Source: Desulfobacula sp.
GTDB lineage: Bacteria; Desulfobacterota; Desulfobacteria; Desulfobacterales; Desulfobacteraceae
Assembly: GCA_029940245.1 (NCBI GenBank)
Contig: JAOZRF010000042.1
Location: forward strand, 1 to 12,086
Reading direction: 5' to 3'
DNA: 12,086 nucleotides
Shown: one piece after another, positions 6,930 to 12,086 of the stretch
Layout: each line of letters starts with the position of its first letter
Position numbering within the stretch: position 1 is the first letter of the stretch
Position numbers and translations under genes: made by a program
The notes under the pieces: generated by a model
Told to the model about the DNA's origin: nothing
The model's database searches: none
The model's input: the letters and a program-made list of their open reading frames with translations, nothing else

Positions 6930-8162
6930 ATGAATGATATGGCAAAAGACCTTCAAAGTGTTGGTCAACAGGCAAAAGCGCCAGTCCTTGCTGATGTTGT
7001 ACAAGTATCGGGTCAGGGTGCCTTAACTCCGGTCCAGACCCCTTCCAATCTTGAACCGGTACAACCCAAACATCTGGCGGTTGAAGATATACAGGCAATT
7101 GAAGCCAGGGCCAATGAATTTCTTGAAAAAATAAAGGCTGATCCCTCTGACTGGCAGCTTGGCAATTTTGTTTTTGGTCTGGGCCAGGAAATAATGGACG
7201 AGACCCAGGCCCAGGTGACCCTTTATGATCGTAAAATGGGTAATGTCCTTAAAAATGTTGCCACAGATGACTCTTCTCCTGTGGGGAAAAATATTCTGGC
7301 CATTAAAATGGAGCTGGACAAGGTTAACCCCACCATGGTGGGAAGAACCCAGATGCCCTTTCAAAAAAAAATATTGGGTCTATTTACAAAAACGGTTAGC
7401 CGGCTGCCCAAAGGAGATGAGATACTAAAGATTATTGCTGAACGCAGAGAAACAGTGAATTCCACCATTGACGGGATTCGCGACCATTTAAGGAATGAAG
7501 CCGACCAGGTTGCTTTTGATGCATCAGAATTGTCCACCATTTGTGATTCTTTAAAAGAGATTCAGCCAAGGCTCCAGGAACAGATTTTTTTAGGACAGAT
7601 CATCTGGCAGAAATTGATGGATCACCTGGAAACCATTGAAGACCCGAAAAATAAAGAAGCCCTGACCACGCTTACCAGTGATCTTGCCATGGCCGTGGTG
7701 GATCTTCAGACCATTGACAATTCAAATCTCCAGACACGATTCGGCGGAGAGATGATGGTGAGAAACTCCCATCTTGTCAGACGGCTTGTCCAGAGAACAG
7801 ACATGATTCTTTCAACGGCTGTGAAAAATGCTCTGGCTGTCAGGGTAGCTGCTGAACAGCAGATGGAAACCCTGCAGCACCTGGATATGGTTCAACAGGC
7901 TGCAGCCGAAACCATGAAAGACACGGCTAAAGTAATTGGCAGCGCTGCCATTAAAGGCGCAAAGATGAGCCAGGGCATGACTGTAAATATTAAAGCGCTT
8001 GAAGAAGCCTGCCAAATCTATGAACAGGCATTTGAAACCTATGCGTTGATTTCACAGGAAACCATTAATATCGCATCCCAGAGCTCCAACGCGCTGGGGA
8101 AAATGAACGACCGGTTCAGGGCAAGAACCGATGCACTTACAGCAAGACGGGCAGATGTATAA
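6930..8162 (+). CDS. TelA/YaaN-family (toxic anion resistance) protein
   Basis: A 410-aa almost wholly helical soluble protein. From about residue 50 onward it resembles the TelA/KlaA family, named for plasmid tellurite resistance but of unsettled biochemistry. Supporting segments are the DLAMAVVDLQTIDNSNLQ stretch, RNSHLVRRLVQRTDMIL, and the following long helices (VRVAAEQQMETLQHLDMVQQ). The N-terminal 45 residues are a Pro/Gln/Val-rich unstructured lead. There is no signal peptide or TM, so membrane attachment would need a partner such as the TM protein encoded just upstream. The start has an ideal AGGAGG site 5 nt upstream; an internal Met4 is a less favoured alternative. In related gene clusters this position is often held by a PspA/YjfJ protein, also a long-helix peripheral membrane protein. 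The family call is good; a role in tellurite resistance should not be assumed. Confidence 0.85.
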   Translation: MNDMAKDLQSVGQQAKAPVLADVVQVSGQGALTPVQTPSNLEPVQPKHLAVEDIQAIEARANEFLEKIKADPSDWQLGNFVFGLGQEIMDETQAQVTLYDRKMGNVLKNVATDDSSPVGKNILAIKMELDKVNPTMVGRTQMPFQKKILGLFTKTVSRLPKGDEILKIIAERRETVNSTIDGIRDHLRNEADQVAFDASELSTICDSLKEIQPRLQEQIFLGQIIWQKLMDHLETIEDPKNKEALTTLTSDLAMAVVDLQTIDNSNLQTRFGGEMMVRNSHLVRRLVQRTDMILSTAVKNALAVRVAAEQQMETLQHLDMVQQAAAETMKDTAKVIGSAAIKGAKMSQGMTVNIKALEEACQIYEQAFETYALISQETINIASQSSNALGKMNDRFRARTDALTARRADV

Positions 8163-8205
8163 GACGAAACCATAAACCTGCCTGTTTTAAATCTGGAGGT
8201 ATTCC

Positions 8206-8838
8206 ATGCTTGATATTGCAACACAAAAATCTTTTCAGGAAAGATTAAGAACCATAAGAACCCTTAAAAAAGATCATCTTGTTTCCGGACAGAAAAAGGC
8301 TTTGTTGAGCATAAAAGATGCCGGCAGCCAGTCATTTTTTGAATATAGCGGTAACACCTATTTTGTAAAAAATTTAAATAAGTATGAAGAGACCTCTGAT
8401 GATTTTAAAATCAAAAAAGGGTATTTTATTTATGAGCTGACCTGTCTTTGTCTTGAAACCGGGCAAATTATTTATTTTGAATGGGAATTCGATGATGAAC
8501 TTGAAGTTTCAATGACCCTTGAACGGTTTTCATTCAGGAATTTAAAGGATGATGCGGGAGAGGGAATAGATGAAGATGACCTTGACCAGATTGCTGATGG
8601 CAAGGATGTAATAGTGATCAATGGCGAAAAATTCTGGTATGAAGATGACTGGCCATCTGTTTATTACCGGGGGACAAAACAGGAAAAAGTGTATATGTAT
8701 GAATTTGAAAATGAAAGCCGGACAAAATTTCTTACCATTGAGGAATGGTCTGGATCAGGCAAAGAAGAATATCAGATTTATACCTCAATCCCTGTTCATC
8801 CGGATAGCATAAACATTATCAGCAAAGGAGACTTTTAA
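8206..8838 (+). CDS. DUF4178-like acidic protein
   Basis: A 210-aa soluble protein rich in Asp and Glu, without a signal peptide or TM. After a basic helical N-terminus (1-34) come beta-rich segments. The first (about 40-100) contains FFEYSGNTYFVK and GQIIYFEWEFDD. The second (about 135-208) contains INGEKFWYEDDWPSVYYRG and the ending FLTIEEW then SIPVHPDSINII. The pattern of a short beta domain with a conserved aromatic strand, then LTIEEW and a final extended strand, fits DUF4178, a family found beside DUF350 and polyamine-synthase-like genes. The related E. coli component YjfK (DUF2491) is an alternative assignment. The start has GGAGGT 5 nt upstream, and the gene sits 43 bp after the TelA-like gene. 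The molecular function is unknown. Confidence 0.72.
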   Translation: MLDIATQKSFQERLRTIRTLKKDHLVSGQKKALLSIKDAGSQSFFEYSGNTYFVKNLNKYEETSDDFKIKKGYFIYELTCLCLETGQIIYFEWEFDDELEVSMTLERFSFRNLKDDAGEGIDEDDLDQIADGKDVIVINGEKFWYEDDWPSVYYRGTKQEKVYMYEFENESRTKFLTIEEWSGSGKEEYQIYTSIPVHPDSINIISKGDF

Positions 8839-8840
8839 GG

Positions 8841-10469
8841 ATGGTTAGACAACATTTCCTTATGAACTTTATTGCAGGATTGATCATCGCAGGCCTGGTT
8901 GTTGTCTTGACAGGATGCGGGGCAGGTCTTCCCAAAGAGCTTAAAAATCAAGCCCGTGCCCTGCCTGATGCTATTAAGACCGGCAAATCCCAGGTGGATA
9001 AACATAAGGACAAATATTTAAGTCTTACGAAATCATCTGAATTTAAGGCGGTTGAAGAATATGCCTTAAAGGAAAACTGGCTTCAAAAGTTTCAACTTGC
9101 CCATGATGAGCTTAACAGAGCAAAAACACATTATAACAAAGACGTAAAACCCCTGATCAGCAAAAATAAACCCGAACTTGCCCAGGAGGTTAAACAGCAG
9201 ATTGACCGGATAAAAAAAATTTTACAGGATGCTGAAAAATTAGCCCGAGCCCCTGTTTTACGTTTTTCAAAAATCAGGAAGACCATTGACAATGCCGAAG
9301 GTTTACTTTCCCGGTCAAAAAATAATGCCGAACAAATCCAAAAGATTGCAGATAAAATGAAAACAGGTCCCATGTTAAAAGCAAAGGCTGATTTTTCGGA
9401 TTTAAGTAAAAAAATAAATACCCGGTTTGCTCCTTTATTAGAACTTGAAAGACAGTCCAGGGATCATTTAAGTGTTGTGGATACTGAATTTGCCAGGCGT
9501 ACAGCAGGGTCAAAAGTTGACTATGCTGCTTTTACTGACAGTGTACAAGTCCTTTCTTCAGGTCTTGTACAGGCCAAAATCCTTGAAAAAAAATTAACCG
9601 CAGAAATGGCCCAGTTGTATTCAAGCTACACAAAAATTCTTAAGGATATGAAAGAAGAATATTTTGTGACCATAAAAAGGGAATCCTGGAATGAAAACTC
9701 GGATTATTATGATCCAAAATTTGCCACATTTCAACGTCAGGTAAGCCCTGAATTATATGATACGTTAACAGATGATAAAATGGATACCATTGCATCAATT
9801 ACTGCCGGTTTCTTAGGTTCAAGTTTTTCAAGCAATATCGGCAGTCTGTGGAAAAAATTGTCCATTAATCCCACAGAGCAATGGCCGGGAAGAGGGCACA
9901 ATGCCGCTTCTTTCTTTGTGGCAGATTCAAAGGAAACCTATTTCCATAAATATATACTGGAAGAAAATGGTGAAACCCGTGAGACAGACTGGGAACAGGT
10001 GGATGCAAGCTTTTATAATGCCAATCTTGAATTTCTTGGCATGGCCATTTTGACCAAACCCTATGGTGTATTTGAACAGGATCGTCTGACCCAGGCAGCA
10101 CCGCCGGGAATGGCCTATGTGGGCAATTCAAAATACGGGGAATGGAAAAAAGATAATACTGGTAATCAATTCTGGTCCTGGTATGGGAAATATGCTTTTT
10201 TTTCCATGCTGTTTAATATGCGGCCGTCCTATTATTCTTACAATTCCTGGAACGGCTGGAACAATAATTATAGGAACAGACAGCCATATTTTGGCAAAAC
10301 CAAAAACGGGTTAAAGCAATATGGTACATCAGGCACTATTGTAAAACAGTCACCAAAATTTCAAACTACAAATTTTGCAAAAAGCGGGGGTTTCAAATCT
10401 CAAAACGCTTCTGTCAGAGGTGCCGGGCCCGGTCTTCGTGGCGGTGGCCCAAAAAATAAAGGTAAATAG
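8841..10469 (+). CDS. large coiled-coil lipoprotein with Tyr/Asn/Gly-rich tail
   Basis: The 542-aa precursor has a lipoprotein signal peptide. A hydrophobic stretch (10-23) ends in the lipobox L23-T24-G25-C26, so C26 would be lipidated. The next residue is Gly, not Asp, which by the E. coli rule favours the outer membrane. Residues about 30-270 are charged, Lys-rich and coiled-coil-like. From about 275 the sequence changes to a distinct domain beginning FVTIKRESW. It includes a small-residue helix at 315-337 (ITAGFLGSSFSSNIGSLW) and the aromatic motif YGEWKKDNTGNQFWSWYGKY near 431-450. The tail (460-542) is low complexity, first Tyr/Asn/Trp rich, then Gly/Arg/Lys rich. I do not recognise a named family. 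The motif resembles tails of DUF1190 (YgiB/YjfM) proteins from DUF350-type operons, but this is from memory. The gene starts 2 bp after the previous stop. Confidence 0.82.
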   Translation: MVRQHFLMNFIAGLIIAGLVVVLTGCGAGLPKELKNQARALPDAIKTGKSQVDKHKDKYLSLTKSSEFKAVEEYALKENWLQKFQLAHDELNRAKTHYNKDVKPLISKNKPELAQEVKQQIDRIKKILQDAEKLARAPVLRFSKIRKTIDNAEGLLSRSKNNAEQIQKIADKMKTGPMLKAKADFSDLSKKINTRFAPLLELERQSRDHLSVVDTEFARRTAGSKVDYAAFTDSVQVLSSGLVQAKILEKKLTAEMAQLYSSYTKILKDMKEEYFVTIKRESWNENSDYYDPKFATFQRQVSPELYDTLTDDKMDTIASITAGFLGSSFSSNIGSLWKKLSINPTEQWPGRGHNAASFFVADSKETYFHKYILEENGETRETDWEQVDASFYNANLEFLGMAILTKPYGVFEQDRLTQAAPPGMAYVGNSKYGEWKKDNTGNQFWSWYGKYAFFSMLFNMRPSYYSYNSWNGWNNNYRNRQPYFGKTKNGLKQYGTSGTIVKQSPKFQTTNFAKSGGFKSQNASVRGAGPGLRGGGPKNKGK

Positions 10470-10490
10470 AACAATTCTAAGGAGGAAAGG

Positions 10491-11381
10491 ATGAATATAG
10501 CTGTAACTCTTGCAGGGCTAAGTCATGGATTTGTATATGTTGTTGTGGGCATATTTTTTATCTGGCTGGTTAAACGAGTGGATGACTGGCGGACTAAAGC
10601 ATTTGATGATGACGTTCATATTGATGATGGGAATGTTGCTGTTGGGCTCAGAAGGGCAGGGCTTTATCTCGGTATTGCCATTGCATTGTCAGGAGCCATG
10701 GGCGGATCTTCAAATGGTTTTTTTATAGATCTGATCCAATTGTTGGTTGACGGGCTTATTATCACAGGATTCATGTTTTCATCCCGGTCCATAAATGATT
10801 TTATCATGCTGAGCAATATCAATAATGATGAAGAATGCGTCAAGGAATTTCCCCGGTCCGACGGAAGTAAACTTGTGGGGAATACGGCCGTGGGCATGGT
10901 TGAAGCAGGGATGTATATTGCCACGGGGTTTATTCTTAACGGATCTATTTCAGGAGCCGGCGGAACCTTTTTCCAGAGTATTGCCAGTGTCATTCTTTTT
11001 TTTATTCTGGGTCAGATAGTCCTGCTGGTTTTTGGATTTCTTTATGAGCTGATTACGCCCTTTAATGTTAGAAATGAGATCAAAGATAATAATTTAGCCG
11101 CGGGTATCGGGCTTGGTGGTATCCTCATAGCTTTGGGTATTATCCTAAGATCAAGTATTTCAGGGCCGTTCACAGGATGGGCCAATGATCTTGCCGGTTT
11201 TGGCATATATGCTGCTTTTGGAATTGTTATGCTGTTGATTTGCAGAATAGTTGTTGACAAGCTTCTTTTGCCCACAACCAATATTGCAACGGAAGTCAAG
11301 GAAGACCGGAATGTGGCTGCTCTGATCGTTGTGGTAAGCGCCATTAATGCGGTTGCGATTATCATCGCTTTCTCCATGTAA
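10491..11381 (+). CDS. tandem DUF350 (YjfL-type) inner-membrane protein
   Basis: A 296-aa polytopic membrane protein with about eight hydrophobic segments. The DUF350 hallmark, an Asn-Ala-rich turn entering a Gly-rich TM helix, occurs four times: N48 (GNVAVGLRRAGLYLG), N131 (GNTAVGMVEAGMYIA), N201 (NNLAAGIGLGGILIA) and N274 (RNVAALIVVVSAIN). Each DUF350 unit usually has two such half-repeats, so this is a duplicated domain. Single-unit YjfL of E. coli is about half as long. The biochemical role of DUF350 is unknown; a channel or sensor has been suggested from context. An AAGGAGG site 5 nt upstream supports the start. The gene follows the lipoprotein gene by 21 bp and ends 4 bp before the aminopropyltransferase-like gene, a pairing often seen for this family. 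Confidence 0.88.
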   Translation: MNIAVTLAGLSHGFVYVVVGIFFIWLVKRVDDWRTKAFDDDVHIDDGNVAVGLRRAGLYLGIAIALSGAMGGSSNGFFIDLIQLLVDGLIITGFMFSSRSINDFIMLSNINNDEECVKEFPRSDGSKLVGNTAVGMVEAGMYIATGFILNGSISGAGGTFFQSIASVILFFILGQIVLLVFGFLYELITPFNVRNEIKDNNLAAGIGLGGILIALGIILRSSISGPFTGWANDLAGFGIYAAFGIVMLLICRIVVDKLLLPTTNIATEVKEDRNVAALIVVVSAINAVAIIIAFSM

Positions 11382-11385
11382 TCAC

Positions 11386-12086
11386 ATGACAAAAACAAAA
11401 GCCGGCTTAAGTTTTGCATCAGTGCTGCTGTGTGCCTGTATGTTTGCAAGCGGTGCCTGCGGTATTATCCTCGAGTATATCCAGGCAAGCCTTGCCTCCA
11501 TGATACTTGGTAATTCCTTTGAACAATGGGCTATGGTCATAGGCCTCATGCTGTTCTGGATGGGCTTTGGCAGCCTGATACAGGCACAAATTCCGAAAAA
11601 ATATCTTATTTACGCCTTTATATGGGTTGAAACAGGCTTAGCTCTTGCCGGAGGGTTTTCCCCCACCCTGACATATATATCCTATGGTTATACAGGCCAT
11701 TATATATTGGTTCTCTATTTTTTTGTAAGCTTTATCGGTATCATGATCGGACTTGAAATTCCCGTAATTATCAGGATAAACAATGATTTCAGCAAAGAAT
11801 TGTCCACCAACCTTGGAAATATCCTGAGCGCTGATTACCTTGGCAGTCTCATCGGGTCATTCATCTTTGTATTTGTCTTCTTAAGATTCACGCCTATCAC
11901 TGAAGCAGCTTTTCTGACAGCTGGAGTTAATTTTTTTCTGGCCTTTGTCACATTTATTTATTTTTCAAAAAAAGGCTTGTTAAAAACAGGATTCCTGGTG
12001 CCTGCTGTCATGGTACTTACGTTTTGTGCCATATTTTATGGATATCTCAATAATCGCCAATGGAATATCAAGATTGAACAGCCCCT
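11386..12086 (+). CDS. membrane-embedded spermidine synthase-like protein (partial, N-terminal part only)
   Basis: The open frame runs 233 codons to the window edge. The visible part is the polytopic N-terminal region of the membrane-fused aminopropyltransferase (SpeE-like) family. Landmarks are SGACGIILEY at 22-31, LGNSFEQ at 41-47, GLEIP at 122-126 and NILSADYLGSLIGS at 145-158. About seven TM helices are predicted, ending near residue 222. The soluble Rossmann-type catalytic domain, which would bind decarboxylated S-adenosylmethionine or a similar donor, should follow beyond 12086 and cannot be checked here. No ribosome site precedes the ATG, which lies 4 bp after the DUF350 stop, so translation is probably coupled. 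The substrate may not be putrescine; membrane placement suggests a distinct polyamine-like or lipid-linked target, which is inference. Confidence 0.86.
   Translation, partial: MTKTKAGLSFASVLLCACMFASGACGIILEYIQASLASMILGNSFEQWAMVIGLMLFWMGFGSLIQAQIPKKYLIYAFIWVETGLALAGGFSPTLTYISYGYTGHYILVLYFFVSFIGIMIGLEIPVIIRINNDFSKELSTNLGNILSADYLGSLIGSFIFVFVFLRFTPITEAAFLTAGVNFFLAFVTFIYFSKKGLLKTGFLVPAVMVLTFCAIFYGYLNNRQWNIKIEQP

Noticed and set aside
7023..7364. 113-codon minus-strand frame within the TelA-like gene
   Set aside because: Antisense to a family-supported gene with a strong ribosome site; the translation has no plausible domain.
6930..8162. Naming the TelA-like gene as a tellurite resistance determinant
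   Set aside because: No terZABCDEF-type or other tellurite genes are in view, and most chromosomal TelA homologues have no shown link to tellurite.
10664..10993. 109-codon minus-strand frame within the DUF350 gene
   Set aside because: It covers two of the four conserved half-repeats in antisense and shows no family features.
11042..11449. 135-codon minus-strand frame across the DUF350 / SpeE-like junction
   Set aside because: Antisense to two genes whose membrane motifs are clear; its hydrophobicity mirrors the real TM segments.

Overview
The window reads as chromosomal DNA of a low-GC sulfate-reducing deltaproteobacterium. A Desulfobacteraceae member such as Desulfobacula or Desulfobacter is my best guess. 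The basis is the AT-rich base use, the presence of a bacterial GlnRS, the ispF-cysS pair and the style of the ParB-like protein. This placement is inference from recognised protein families, not from a search. No rRNA, tRNA, insertion sequence or CRISPR array is visible.

Layout. (1) Positions 1-990, minus strand, incomplete at the left edge: a ParB-type N-terminal domain protein with a second helix-turn-helix near its visible end. (2) Positions 991-1193: a divergent intergenic region with a good sigma70-type promoter for ispF, a pair of near-identical direct repeats 40 bp apart and a short palindrome. (3) Positions 1194-3160, plus strand: ispF (isoprenoid precursor synthesis, MEP pathway) and cysS (cysteinyl-tRNA synthetase), tightly packed. 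(4) Positions 3180-6268, minus strand: glnS (glutaminyl-tRNA synthetase), converging on cysS, with a 12-TM major facilitator transporter upstream of it. (5) Positions 6367-12086, plus strand, incomplete at the right edge: six closely spaced genes with mostly strong ribosome binding sites that look like one operon.

The operon is the most interesting part. In order it encodes a single-TM anchored 174-aa protein, a TelA/YaaN-family (toxic anion resistance) helical protein, an acidic soluble protein with DUF4178-like features, a large lipoprotein with a coiled-coil half and a Tyr/Asn/Trp/Gly-rich tail, a membrane protein with two tandem DUF350 units, and the N-terminal membrane part of a spermidine-synthase-like aminopropyltransferase. 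DUF350, DUF4178 and membrane-fused aminopropyltransferases are known to co-occur with PspA/YjfJ-type envelope-stress proteins, as in the E. coli yjfIJKLMC cluster. Here a TelA protein occupies the place of the PspA-like component, and a dedicated lipoprotein is added. The likely theme is maintenance or stress defence of the cell envelope linked to polyamine-like chemistry. The substrate and biological role are not known from the sequence.
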